DNA of 64,000 bases from assembly GCA_027625915.1 (NCBI GenBank), contig JANTQA010000032.1:10788001-10852000 (forward strand), written 5' to 3'. This document shows, piece after piece, positions 45,149 through 56,429 of this stretch. The notes beneath the pieces were generated by a model. That model was not told where the DNA came from and searched no databases. It saw only the letters and a program-made list of their open reading frames with translations. A program made the translations under genes and the position numbers. Source of the stretch: Anaeramoeba flamelloides (Eukaryota > Metamonada > Anaeramoebidae). Each line of letters starts with the position of its first letter. Position 1 is the stretch's first letter.

Positions 45149-45961
45149 TTAATTCTTATTTTCAAAATTATCCATTAAACTTAAATTTATTGCTTCAAGT
45201 AATTCTGGATCCATGTTCTCGTTCTGTTGGTTTTGGTTTTGATTTTGATTTTGGTTTTGGTTTTGGTTTTGGTTTTGTTTTTCGTTTTGTAAATCAAGCA
45301 AGCTTTCTTGTATAGCCTTTTCCATATTAGTTGTAAAGGTGTCCTTTCTTTTAAGCTGTTGTCCGTCCTTGGTTAGGAACCCATTTCTTTTGGTTAATTT
45401 ATTGACACCTTTAAATTCACGATCTGCTTTACAATCCGGAAGCACCCCACGAACAACAAAAATTGAGTACCCTTCCATTTGTAACTGGTTTAAAAGCAGC
45501 GACAGAAAGGTTTCAGAAACGTATTCTGGTTTTTTAAAAAGAGAATTCAAATTAAACCATATTTTCTCAGAAAATCTTCGAATAGAAAACCAATGGCTTT
45601 TGAAATGGCAAATAAAGGCCTTTTCTTTTGTTGGGTTATTTTTCATATTCTGTGTAATTTTGGGGTTGTCCCAACGCATCAAATTTAAATTGAAGATTTC
45701 TAGCGCCTTCAAAATAACAGTAACGGAAAAATTGCCAGACTCATCGACATTAATAGATTCTTGGGAAATAAATTTAAGATAATCAACAGACTCTTGTCCT
45801 CCTTCCAGCATACGCTGCCTTTCAAGTTCGTCCAGCTCTTTTGCGATCTTCATTAGCTCGACAGGCGTGAAAAAATCTTGTTGAAGGAGGGAATTTAAAC
45901 AGTGAACAGCACACAAAAGATCGTCCTTTTGGACTTCGTGATAAACACCAAAATGTGTCAT
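45149..45961 (-). CDS. ATXN3: Ataxin-3-like Josephin deubiquitinase with UIMs
   Basis: 270 residues, single exon. The Josephin cysteine protease domain (about 1-175) cleaves ubiquitin chains in protein quality control. Catalytic residues are visible: C17 in DLLCAVHCLNSLLQ, H123 in KSHWFSIR, N139 in WFNLNSL, oxyanion Gln11. YHEVQKDDLLC has one residue more between Gln and Cys than human ataxin-3 or the JosD proteins. Strong ataxin-3 matches include SPVEL-like TPVELMKIAKELDE, EGGQES, FSVTVI and EGYSIFVVRG.LPDC. The C-terminus has two ubiquitin-interacting motifs (MEKAIQESLLDL, about 212-226; DPELLEAINLSLMDN, 251-265) separated by an alternating Gln-Asn tract (228-247), roughly where animal ataxin-3 carries polyglutamine. 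The start is the only plausible ATG. Not seen: a VCP-binding RKRR-type motif, although KRKD near 204 might be a remnant. Confidence 0.92.
   Translation of the reverse strand: MTHFGVYHEVQKDDLLCAVHCLNSLLQQDFFTPVELMKIAKELDELERQRMLEGGQESVDYLKFISQESINVDESGNFSVTVILKALEIFNLNLMRWDNPKITQNMKNNPTKEKAFICHFKSHWFSIRRFSEKIWFNLNSLFKKPEYVSETFLSLLLNQLQMEGYSIFVVRGVLPDCKADREFKGVNKLTKRNGFLTKDGQQLKRKDTFTTNMEKAIQESLLDLQNEKQNQNQNQNQNQNQNQNQQNENMDPELLEAINLSLMDNFENKN
45225..45291 (-). repeat. Coding hexanucleotide repeat (Gln-Asn)
   Basis: CAAAAC/CAAAAT units (read here as GTTTTG/ATTTTG) encode about nine Gln-Asn dipeptides between the two UIMs of the Josephin protein. Confidence 0.85.
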
Positions 45962-47329
45962 AAAATATTTTTTTAAAAAAGAAGAAGAAATTAATTAAAA
46001 TTTGGTTTTTGTGAAGAAAGAGGAAAAAATGATCATTTTTAACAGATTTATCTTTGTGGAATATTTGGAACAAAGCGATTTATTGATTACTTTGAGAAAA
46101 CTTTAAGAAAAATAAGACAAAAACGAAGTGGGTTAAATGTAAAGTTAACTTTTAATTTTTTAGAATTGATCGGAAGGGGAATATGGGAAAATAATTTTAT
46201 CTGTGTCTTCTTTTTATTCCTACCAGTTTTTATTTAGAAACCTGACATTGAAAACAGATCTTTCCTTAAATAAACATATCATATAGAAAAGGATCTCTGA
46301 AAAGAAAATATACTAGTGTTTCAAGAATAAAAGGTTCTTCAAATTCGCTTAATTAAAGTTCTTTTTTTTCATTAGAACGAAAAAGAATTTTCAATTTTCT
46401 CAAAGATTTAACAAATAATTCTGGATCATTTTCAAAAGAAGATTTTTTTTGAAAAATATACAATATTCACTTATTAGTTTTCATCGATAAAGAACTCCTT
46501 AATATAATAACAATTTTTTTCATATAATTATCTCTATTCAAATCATTTTTTTCACATTAATATAATTTTTTATTTGAAAGTGGAACTATTAGAAAAAAAA
46601 ATCAGTTCATTAGAAATATCCATATATTGTTATTTAAGTTAGATGGTTTCCTTTTAACGATTCAAGAAATTGGATTTAAAGGGTAAGTTTATAACTTTAG
46701 GATACAGTTTTTTTCAATTTATAGAAAAACATGCAAGAATGATAATTTATTAAAAAAAAAAAATAAAACATTTATTACAAATCCAAACTGTATATATTTA
46801 TCATATTAAATGATTATTGAGAATAATTAAAACAAATATTTATTGGGAAGTTTATATTTTTATTTATAGAATGGTATTATAAAAAGAAAATATTAAATTA
46901 ATTTAAAATAGAAGCAAAAAAAAGTAAAATGTTTATTTTTTTTATTTTTTTTTATTTTTGAAGAGGGAAATTAATTTCAAACTACTCCAATTTCTAAATT
47001 TGAGTTTATAAATTTCAATAAAGAATCATAATTCTCTTTATCATTAATTAATGATAAAATAAATGATGATTCTTTATTTTGAATAACATCAAAAATAATA
47101 TCCTAATTATTTTTTGTTTATTTGAATAAAAATCTTTAATCCAAATTATTTGATTTTTTTTATAGAATGGACAGTCCCATAAAAAATTATTGACATCTTG
47201 AACAATTTCGGAGTCTTCATTTTTATCCGAGTCATAATATTTTTTGCATAAATTACAAGATTTATTTTTATTTTATTCTTATTATAATAATAAGAAGATT
47301 TATTTAGATAATTCGTGGAATTTCTTTGT
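45962..47329. other. 5' flank of the Josephin gene
   Basis: AT-rich. It must include the Josephin promoter and 5' UTR. No repeat or other gene recognised. Confidence 0.45.
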
Positions 47330-47575
47330 TTTATTTATTTATTTATTTATAGAAAGGAGTAATTAAATAAAAATCTTCAAATAGAAAAAAGAGAAGAAGA
47401 AAAATAATTAAAATATATATAAAAAATAAATTTATCATTTTCATTACCAAATAGAAACTATCCACGTCCTGAATACACAGGAGGAGCAAAAACCCAATAG
47501 AAAAGTTATCAATTATAAATAAAAAATTCCACATTACCTGATTAATTATTGGTATTCCATGACTCTCAGAGTAAT
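47330..47575 (+). repeat. Dispersed repeat family D, copy 4
   Basis: AGAAAGGAGTAATTAAAT, AGAGAAGAAGAAAAATAATT, CTATCCACGTCCTGAATACA, AGGAGGAGCAAAAACCC, ending GGTATTCCATGACTC. Uninterrupted at the ATCCAC site. Confidence 0.65.
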
Positions 47576-47624
47576 TTATTTGTTTTAAGATGGAAGTAGA
47601 ACCTTCCTTTTTAAATATTTTTTG

Positions 47625-48085
47625 TTGTTAGATTTTTTTTCAAATTAAGAAATATCCAGACAATTTCTAAAAGTTTTTGTTTATTTCAAAAATTAAGTAA
47701 AAAAAATTTGGTTAGATTTTTCAGAATTCAAAAGAATTGAGTAAAATCTTCGTTTTTTTCTCTATTCTTTTGAATACTCAAAAAGCGCACTAAGATTTTC
47801 ATGGGTTTTCTGATTATTTGAAAATCAATAGATTTTTGTTAGGTTTTTTTGAGTTTTCTATTTATTTGGAAAATCAGAACACTTGAAAAATAAATAGAAA
47901 ACTCAAAAAAAACCTAGAACACTTAACAAAGAAAAGATAAAACCTCAAGAAAACTGCAGTTAAGTTTTTTTTTGATTTTCAGAAATTAAAAGAAAATTCT
48001 AAAAATTGGTTTTTATTTCTGAAATTAAAAAAATCTATACACTCTACATCGTACTCAAAGGTATTCTACGGCACTTGAATACACA
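47625..48085. mobile_element. Fold-back module array, copy 4
   Basis: The longest of these arrays. It has a GAATTCAAAAGAATTGAG unit mirrored by CTATTCTTTTGAATACTC, then AATCAATAGATTTTTGTTAGG, TTTTTTTGAGTTTTCTATTT mirrored by AAATAGAAAACTCAAAAAAA, and AACCTAGAACACTTAACAAA, closing with ACACTCTACATC and TCTACGGCACTTGAA. It lies 50 bp from a D repeat, as at 8.5 and 26.9 kb. Confidence 0.65.
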
Positions 48086-48943
48086 ACTGTTTGTTTATAA
48101 TACCTAATAATTTTTAAATGTTCTTGACCTTTTTACCAATTACTATTTATTATTAAATTTACTCAAATTATTAAGATTCTCATTTGTTTATTTAAATTTT
48201 CTGCTATCCAATTAATAGTTTTGTTGTCTTTTTTTGAAAATTTTAAATTTTTTGATATTTTTTCAAAACCAAGAATTTCTAATTTCTTTTTGATTTTAAA
48301 TCTTCTTTTATATATTGAAATTCTTACTTGGTCTATTTTCGCATCAGTTTTATAGATTATTCTTGGGGAGTCTGGATTAAATTATTAAATATTTTGTGAC
48401 TTTTTTATTTATCAAAACATCTATTGATTCAAAATCTTTTTGGTTTTGATTGAAAATAACTATTCCATAAAAAGAAATTGATTTTTGTTTTTTTGAATAT
48501 TCATTCAATATTATTGCTTATTGTTCGAAAGTAATCAATAATAACCAAATTGTATAATAATTATGGTTTAAAAGGGGTATATTATTAAATTTCAAAATTG
48601 GTCAAATTGAAAATTTCCATATTTTTGAAGAGTTTCTTGATTAAGATCATTGGTATGAAAGTTTTTAATGTTTTTTTAAAGTTGTGGGAGGAAAAAGTAA
48701 AAATATTATTTTGTGATTGGTAGTATTTTATTACTAAATTGTAGAAAATCCAAAATTTTGAAATCATCAATACTAAAGGGGAAAAATTTTTACACTTAAC
48801 TTTGGTAGTTAAAATTGGATTTCGAACAAATTTTTATAAATATTAAAACAAGTTGCAAAAGTCACATTGGTCAGTTAATACTATTTTTTTTTTTAAAATC
48901 CTTGCCAAAATTTTCTAGCATACCATTCAAACACCAAAAACCG
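48086..48943. other. Gene-free interval
   Basis: AT-rich. No repeat partner or gene. Confidence 0.45.
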
Positions 48944-49002
48944 ACTCTAACATACTCTAACCTACCCTAACATACCTTAACATACCCTAACATACCCGTA
49001 AA
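48944..49002 (+). repeat. Short tandem array, CTAACATACC unit
   Basis: About five imperfect copies of a 10-bp unit. It contains CCCTAA cores resembling a telomere motif, but the 10-bp period is not a known telomere repeat. Confidence 0.7.
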
Positions 49003-50194
49003 GAGGTTTTTAAATACCTATAGTCAACATATTTAAATGGAATTAACTATTTTGAAAAAAATGAGAATTAGACCAATTTTGAAATTTGACCAAATTTGAA
49101 ATTTAATAATTTTCCCTTTAAAAGGGGTTATTGTTAAGCAAAACAAAATAATTACGATTCAAAATTCAATAATTTAAAAATAAATAATCTTTCTATTTGC
49201 TATTTTTTGAGTTAATCTAGTATAGATACTAGATTGTAAATATACACCTTAAGCCAGTAATGATCGTTTTCTGAATAATTCAAAGAAAATGTTTATTCAA
49301 TACAAATTTGATAATATATATAATCATTATAATCTGTCTTGTGTTTTGAATGAACTTCTTTTTGTTGGTTTTAATAATTATAATGGTAAATTTTTTACCC
49401 CTAAAAAATAAATAAAAAGAAAAAAAAATAACAATATTTTGGAGTAAAACACTTCTTTAATTAGGATTAATTTCGCAAAATCACTTTGTTAAACTTTAGA
49501 TAGAAAAGATAAATAATAAAATAGAATAAGATTAAAATCAAAAGTGTATTGAAGCCTTCTTCTTCTTTGTAAAACTTTAATTATGTAAATTATATAATTT
49601 TTATCTGACAAAAAAATTAAAATAAAAATAAAAAAATAAAATTAAATAAAAGGAATTTTATTTTCTGTAGTAATTATTATATGTGAATATTCACTATTTG
49701 AAATATGATTATTTTTTAATCAAATTTTTTTTTTTAGATAAACTTTTAAAGTTGGTAAATAAGTTATCTAGGTAAAAAATTTAAATAGATGACAAAAAAT
49801 AATTAAATTTTCCTTTTTTCTCAAATTTTTTTTTCGCTTTTTTTTTTTTTTTGAATTGTTTTTTTTTTTAAAATCAAGTAAATAGTAATGAAAAAAGTTG
49901 AAAATTAACATTTTAAGAGACTCTAGTGCGTTTTCAAAATGTCATCTTTTGATATCAAAATGGTTATAGGAAATTGAGGTTAATTATAACAATAAATTCT
50001 AATTAAAACCCCCACTCTCTAGATAATTTAATTGTTAATTGAATGGAAATACTTTAAGTATATTTTAAAATCCTAAATTACTAAAATTATACAAAATGGA
50101 ATTTAATTTTTGATTTTTACCAATGTTTTTTTTTGACTTTTAAAAGTTAGTTTTTTTTTTTTTTAATATAATTTATCAAATATAGGATTTATTA
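49003..50194. other. Gene-free interval
   Basis: AT-rich with homopolymer runs, for example T runs at 49835-49870. No gene or repeat partner. Confidence 0.45.
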
Positions 50195-51000
50195 TATCTT
50201 TGTCAATTTACGATAAAGTGATAAAAATTGTAATTATTTTTATTAAATTGTGATGAAGTTTAAAAAATGATCATAATAAAATCATCACAACATTAAATAT
50301 AAATCGTGATATTCAATAAAATCTAGATAATTTTCTAAAAATCGGCAATAATTGTCAAAAAAGTGTAATAAATGCCAAAGAATCGCGATAAAAATTAAAT
50401 CGCGATATATATAATTGATAACTTTCAAGCTAGTTCAAAGATATTTTTACAACAATTTTTTTGACCAAAAAAGAGATTCTTTGAAAAAACCAGTTATTTA
50501 TTTTACAAAACAACAAACACGATACTCAAGTCAATCAAGTTTCATATCAAGATTTTCATTTTATTTTATTTTGATTTGGTTGAAAGATCGATTGATCCTT
50601 TAGATCAACAAATGTAATAACAAAAGGTAAAAAAATATTTTCCCAGTCAATTGTAGTATAATAAATTGCTATGAATAAAAATACTTGAAAAACGACCAAC
50701 CTTTTATGAAGTTTTTTAAAGAATGTTTTCTTGGGTTAAATCATTTGATTATACTATTTAAGTTTAAAGGGGGTAGATAACTTTTCAAAAGCCTTATCAG
50801 TAACCTGGCTAGAACTATCCTAGATTATCAAGGCTGTTAGGGCTCTTGTTTTCTTATTTTTTATTCTTCTTCTTCTCTTATCTTTTTATTTAGACTGAAA
50901 ACACAATTAGATTTTAAAGTTTTTTTTTTGATCTGATCACAAAGAAGAAGGAAAATTACTCTTTCTTTTTTTTGGTTATTTTAACTTTGAAAGGAAATAA
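50195..51000 (-). repeat. Dispersed repeat family R, copy 2
   Basis: Inverted relative to 39236-40030: AAAGAATCGCGATAAAAATT, TTCTTCTTCTCTTATCTTTT, GAAGAAGGAAAATTAC. Long colinear similarity with many small differences. Confidence 0.65.
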
Positions 51001-51384
51001 CCCCATTTTACAAAAGCACATCTGTTTTATAGATTTGGAGTACATTTTTCAATCTGGGTTATTATTTATTTGATCGTATTTTTCGTCTGGTATTTTTATA
51101 TTTTTGGAAAAAAAAAAAAAAATGAAAAGAGAAAAAAAAAATTATTTTTTCCACTACAAACAAACTCCTTCCCTTTATTAAAGTTTTCTGTCTTTCAAAA
51201 CTTTCAAACACTTGAAGGAAATTCACAACCCTTACAAACACTTTCAAACATTTTTAAAGGGGAAAAGTGTTGTAAAAGCCTCAAGGTTTTGTAGAAATCA
51301 AGATATTTTTTTAAAGATGTGTGTCAAAAAAAAATAATTTTCTTTTTTTTCATTTTTTTCTTTTATCATGGTATGTTGTGGATT

Positions 51385-51560
51385 CTAGCGATTTTTTGAT
51401 TTTTTGTGATAAAGTTGGACTAATCGCGATTTTTTCAGATTATCACAATTTTATTGATTCTCGTGATATTGTGATTTTTCACTATTATTTTAATATCATC
51501 TCGGATTTCTTGCTAAAATCGTGATATCGCATGTTGTTATCAAAACCTCAGTGCGATTAA
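51385..51560. repeat. Degenerate TATCGCGAT-type motif cluster
   Basis: Multiple variants of GCGATTTTT, TTATCACAATTTT, CTCGTGATATTGTGATT and AATCGTGATATCGC, as in the R repeats. It lies 136 bp downstream of the SERINC stop (on the minus strand). Confidence 0.45.
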
Positions 51561-51695
51561 TGAATATGGGTATTTATTTTCAAAAACCAAGTAGTTTTTA
51601 GAATTTGTGAAATAATTTTGGGTAAATTTCAAAAAAAAAAAACAAGAAATAATTAATAAAAGCAATCAAAAATTTCAATGTAATATTTATTGTAG

Positions 51696-52844
51696 TTAAT
51701 CAAAATCCCTATCTTTGAGGATAAGAGGCGCGACTGTAGTCCAAGTATATAGCAAAGTTACAACCCATTGAGAAACGATTTTCACCCACATTGAAATAAC
51801 ACCTGTGTCAACTGTTTTTGAGCTTGATGTAATTTCCAAATTCCAACCTGTCAATAGCATTGCGATATATAGTGAAGCCATTGCATAAACGAAATGGAAG
51901 AAGGAATACGAATAGGGTGCTCTATCCTGTAGGCCAGTATATTCGTCTTTGTCTACTGCTAATCTAAAAGCGTTTGATCTTCCCGAAAGGTTAAAAGTTG
52001 AATAGGTGATGACAATGACGGCGAGAATGATACCAGGGATGATTTGCAAGGTGCTAGCATTTTCCATTGAGAAGGGGTTGCAAGTTTTATTATTTTGGCT
52101 TGCTAAGGCGGCAATTACGAGGTACCCGCAATAAACAAATGTAACACCAGATTCAAAAACGCTGCCTGTTTCTACTTTGAGCGAGATTGCCGAATAGATC
52201 ACAGCAAAAACCAAAACCAGGGAGATGACTGTCGAGTTCAGTTTACATTTTGAGCCGCCGAAATAGACAAAGGAAAGAACAGAGACAGTAATGCCGATGA
52301 CGTACAAGAGAATTGTAAAGATTAATAGCGCCACGAACCATTCCCTTTCGATGAACGTTTCACCAAGATCTTTGATCCACCCGATCAAATAGATGATTTG
52401 CATCAACAAAAACACTCCGCTGAGGATTTGAGAGATCCTTCCCCAAACTAAGAAAAAGGGATTAGGAATAAAAATGCAAGCAACAAAAATTGCTGCCAGC
52501 AGAAAAAACTTTCCAAGCCACCACCCGTTCTGAACAGAGGATCGAAAGTCCGCAGTGTCGTTTCCCCTGTAGCCAATTAAAATCAGCATTTGGAAAAAAA
52601 AAAAAATAAACAAAACAAAGGAAATTCTGAAAACCAAATGCTTCCCAATGCAACTATCCTTTTGATCCCCTTTGAATTGATCGCAGCTATCGAAAGAAGA
52701 CAACCTGTCAAAGCCCCCTTGTCCAAACGACCTCAAGATTAGTGCCAAGACTACACCAAGTGTAAATATTACTACATACACAGACCTTACTCGGTTGTGC
52801 TTTTTTGCAAAAAAGGATTTTTTTGTATCAAAATCTCCGTCCAT
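51696..52844 (-). CDS. SERINC: Serine incorporator (SERINC/TMS1/TDE1 family) membrane protein
   Basis: 382 residues, single exon, about nine to ten hydrophobic helices. Family signatures are clear: NGWWLGKFFLLAAIFVACIF followed by IPN and FFLVWG; the central helices YLIGWIKDLGETFIE..WF; FESGVTFVYCGYLVIAAL; and the C-terminus YSYSFFHFVYAMASLYIAML, VWVKIVSQW, LLYTWTTVAPLI and the closing DRDFD. SERINCs are scramblase-like proteins of the secretory pathway and plasma membrane, named for a proposed role in serine incorporation into phospholipids. The family usually opens with a Cys-rich first helix before the segment equivalent to RSVYVVIFTLGVVL. Here that part is missing and the protein starts with a short charged MDGDFDTKKSFF. 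Either it is truly shorter or an upstream exon was missed; a TTTCAG acceptor-like site lies just upstream and the frame stays open to it. Confidence 0.93.
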   Translation of the reverse strand: MDGDFDTKKSFFAKKHNRVRSVYVVIFTLGVVLALILRSFGQGGFDRLSSFDSCDQFKGDQKDSCIGKHLVFRISFVLFIFFFFQMLILIGYRGNDTADFRSSVQNGWWLGKFFLLAAIFVACIFIPNPFFLVWGRISQILSGVFLLMQIIYLIGWIKDLGETFIEREWFVALLIFTILLYVIGITVSVLSFVYFGGSKCKLNSTVISLVLVFAVIYSAISLKVETGSVFESGVTFVYCGYLVIAALASQNNKTCNPFSMENASTLQIIPGIILAVIVITYSTFNLSGRSNAFRLAVDKDEYTGLQDRAPYSYSFFHFVYAMASLYIAMLLTGWNLEITSSSKTVDTGVISMWVKIVSQWVVTLLYTWTTVAPLILKDRDFD

Positions 52845-54109
52845 ATTATCGATTGTGTTTTTGGTTCTGAAATGGGAACAATGTCTCGAAATAAGTAAAT
52901 ATTAAAAAATGATCTTTTCTGGTCTTACCCACTACAAGAATAGCTCAAAAATTGTAGTCACTTTTTTTACTTGACAATACTTTTTATTTTTTTTGAAAAT
53001 TGTTCCAAATTTTAAAAAGAACTACAAGATGAAAATTCAACATCTTTCTATTTAAAAGTTTTTATAATTCAAACTTTTAAAAACATATAATTTAAACAAC
53101 TTTCCACTTTTGGGTTTTCAATTTCATAAAAAGAGTTTCAAGTTATTGAAAGTTAACAAAATAATTTTCTTTTGATTAACTTTCAAAAATATCAATTAAA
53201 TTCAAAATGTTATCTTTGGTTAAATTTTTATTTTTTCCCTTTTTTTGATTACAAAAGTTTGTATCAAGTATTTGAAATTTGAAAAAATATGAAAGAATTT
53301 CAGAGACTGAAATCTTGCAGACTAACAGTCTGAAAGTTCGAAAAAGTCTTGAAAGTATTTATATGGGTTGTGTTATTCTTGTTTTGCCAAAAAAGATTAT
53401 TGAGACAATTTATTCAACTTTTCGCAGACACTTCTGAATTTCCAAATTACATATGCACAGTTATAGATTTTTTGAAAAAGAAGTTGGATTATTGAATAGT
53501 ATTTTATGAGTAAAAAAGTCTCAATTTGTTTGACCTTGTGAATTAGTTGTGAAACTTTTCATTGAGAAAATTACCACATTTTTTTTATTTGTTTTTTTTC
53601 AATAAGTTAATATGAGTGTTTGTGTCTTTTATTATTTTTGATTTTTGGTTTTAAGGTTATTCAATTAAACATCTGTTGTATATTTCTTTTTTTATTTTTT
53701 TCAGGGTTTTATTTGACAAAAATCGATTTTGAGTAAAAAACTACTTATGGCATCTCCCATCTAAGGAGTTGCCAACCACCAAGTAAAGGGGGGGTATTTG
53801 GAGTGGGTTGTGTCTGATTAAATTAAAGATTTACTTACAATCAAACTTTTTTAAATTTCTTTTTTAATATTTTTTTAGAAATATATTTTTTTATCCTTAG
53901 AAAAAGTTATTCTTACATTTAATTAAAAGAGACTCACTTCAAAAACGATTTTTCCTTGTTGTTTGGTAAAACGTCAGATTGTAGATGGCAAAAGTAATTT
54001 CTATAGTAAATCAATTTTTATACACGAAACTCTAATAATATAAACATAATCTTTGCCATTGTTGAGATAAATTCAAAAAAATATGAAAACATTATTTTAC
54101 TAACAAAAA
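52845..54109. other. 5' flank of the SERINC gene
   Basis: AT-rich. I searched for a Cys-rich SERINC first exon on the minus strand and found none that is convincing. One short GC-rich patch (53756-53812) has no recognised identity. Confidence 0.4.
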
Positions 54110-54985
54110 TAACCCATTAATTTAAAAAACACTTTAAAATCCAGTTAATTCAATTTAAAATATTAATAAAAAATCAAAAACATATTTCCATTTTACAGAT
54201 AAATTTATAAATTATAGATAAATCATTAATTGTTCTGGTTGGTATATTAATTAAATATTATAACTCTTATTAATTTTAACCCTTTTGTAGATGGAAAATA
54301 AATAAAAAAAAACACAAATAAATCAAACCAATTGAGTAGAGGACATGAAACAAAATATAAGTTTTAAATCAATTTTTAAAATTAGAATCATTTTTATTAA
54401 ACCAAATATTACAATGTGTTTTAATTTGAGAAATTTATTTTATTTGATTGTATTATCATTAAAACATTGATTAAGTATTCTGTAGAAAATTTTTTTCTTT
54501 TTTTTCTACTGATTTAAATAGAAATTTTGATAAAAAAATATTATAGGAAAGACAGAAAGAAAATTAAAATCTTAAATTAAAATCGATAAACAAATTAATA
54601 ATTAAAAGGGTGTTTGATAATAACAGAAAAATTTCTCTATGAAATAATCAGAATATTTTAAATTATGATTTTTAGTCATTCTTTCAATGAACAAAGGTGT
54701 TGAAGTTTTTTTCCTGAATGATAATTTAGTGATTAATTCCCAGTCATTTTCTAGATTAATTTTTTTTTTTATGATTTAGTATTGTTCTTGATTTCTATAT
54801 TTACAAAAGGTTTCAAATTAATGATATATAGAATATTAAATTAATATAGCAATCAGAACAATTAATGATTTATCTATAATTTATAAATTGATCTGTAAAA
54901 TGGAAATATTTTTTTGAAATTTTATTAATATTTTTATGTGAATCAACTGAAACAAAAGAGTTTTTGAAATAAAAAAAGTTGTCAA
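54110..54985. mobile_element. Long fold-back element, about 180-bp arms
   Basis: The left arm (about 54110-54310) and right arm (about 54790-54985) are inverted copies. Both contain TATTTCCATTTTACAGAT, TTTATAAATTATAGATAAAT and CATTAATTGTTCTG (read inverted on the right). The core of the arms is highly similar, with divergence rising toward both edges. The spacer has no ORF. No second copy in the window. Confidence 0.65.
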
Positions 54986-55184
54986 TTTGGTCCATAATTC
55001 ATTTTCATTATTTCATTTTCTATAGTGATGTTTTTGAGGGATATGTAAAACGTCCATGATTACTGAAATTAAAATATGTGATATTATTTAAAAAATAATG
55101 TGGTATACATAACAAATTTAAAATCTAATCATAAAATAAATAGTTAAAAGAAAAAAGGGTGGGTTATTGTTTTAATTAGTAATA

Positions 55185-55382
55185 CAGTCAATTTAAATTT
55201 TAGGGCACATAGTTTCAAACAAAATTACGGAACAGAAAAATTATTAAATTAAAGTACAAATTTCAAATACTAGTAAAATAAATTGAATCAAAAAAAAAGG
55301 GAAATTTAGTACATTAATATAAGATTTTTTTTGTGTTATAATTTTTAATGAAGTTTTTGACTTAAAAGTGGAACTGGATGTG
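55185..55382. mobile_element. MITE family A, copy 6 (most decayed)
   Basis: The left end CAGTCAATTTAAATTTTAGG follows TA. The right end CTTAAAAGTGGAACTGGATG is followed by TGTA. Many changes in the arms (GTACAAATTTC, GTACATTAATATAAGA) mark it as old. Confidence 0.65.
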
Positions 55383-55657
55383 TAATAGTAAATGAAAGAT
55401 AAGACGAATTAATAAAAGAAAAAAAAATATAGAATTTTATTTTAATAATAAATGTTGATCAGAATAACAGTTTTTTATAATAAACATTAATCTCTGTCAA
55501 ATGATCCCAAATTTTTTAAATATCAATTGTTTTTGGTTATTCAACTCTGAAGAAGAAAAATAATAAAATGAAGAATAATACACTTAAAGAATAGTCGTTA
55601 CTTTAGATGTAAATAAAACTAAGAAATCCAAGTATTTTCTTTAAAATTCAAATATTA

Positions 55658-55850
55658 CAGTCAGTTCCACTTTTAAGATACAAACTTTGAACAAATTTTA
55701 AGGCACTCAAAAATACCAAATTAAGACACAAAATTCAAAGTCTAGTCAAATAAATTAAAAGAAAAAAAATTCCAAAAAATTAACTTAATTTGATATTTTT
55801 TTGTTCCTAAATTTCGTTGAAAGTTTTTGTCTTAAAAGTGGAACTGACTG
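55658..55850. mobile_element. MITE family A, copy 7
   Basis: The left end CAGTCAGTTCCACTTTTAAG follows TA. The right end GTGGAACTGACTG is followed by CA rather than TA. It is 275 bp from copy 6. Confidence 0.8.
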
Positions 55851-56429
55851 CAAAATTATTATGTATACTTTGAGAATAAATAACAATTATAATTTTGATA
55901 TTCTATTGAATATCAAAAAAAAAAAAATAACTCTCAAAAACAAGATGATTTCTTTATAATAATTTTCATCGTTTTAATAAAATTGTAATAAAAAAGTTTT
56001 AATCAAGTAACTAAAGATCTTTTTATATATAAAAATTCTATGAAAAATTCTTCATTAAAAAAAAAAATAGAAAAAACAAAATTCCAAAATGTATAAAAAA
56101 TGAATTTAATTTTAAAATTTTCCAAAATATTTTTTTTTTTTCTAAAATCCATTCAAACCCTTTAAACAGATCTAATTCATCCATTCTAACTAGTGGATTT
56201 AACTGAAATTTTTTTACTATCTTCATATCATGATTATTGTTTAAAGTGTACCTTTATTAAGAATTCTTTACAGGGTTAAGGACTGTGAAAAACACGAAAA
56301 AACTAAACTCAATTACAAAAATTGTGAACCACCTGGTAAAATAAATTGAATATATTTATATGTCATTTGTTTTCATCAACAAATAAATAACTCTGATTAA
56401 TAGTTTCAATTTTTAATTATTAGAAATCC
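55851..56429. other. Gene-free interval
   Basis: A 62-codon minus-strand frame at 56038-56226 has chance-like composition. Nothing supported. Confidence 0.4.

Noticed and set aside
45339-45782. 147-codon plus-strand ORF
   Set aside because: Antisense shadow of the Josephin gene, whose catalytic residues prove the minus-strand frame.
47343-47534. Minus-strand 63-codon frame rich in Phe/Ile/Leu
   Set aside because: It coincides with dispersed repeat D4, and the same frame is broken in the other D copies, so it is not a conserved gene.
48944-49002. Interstitial telomere
   Set aside because: The 10-bp period with ATA between CCCTAA cores is not a known telomere unit, and there is no flanking subtelomeric signal.
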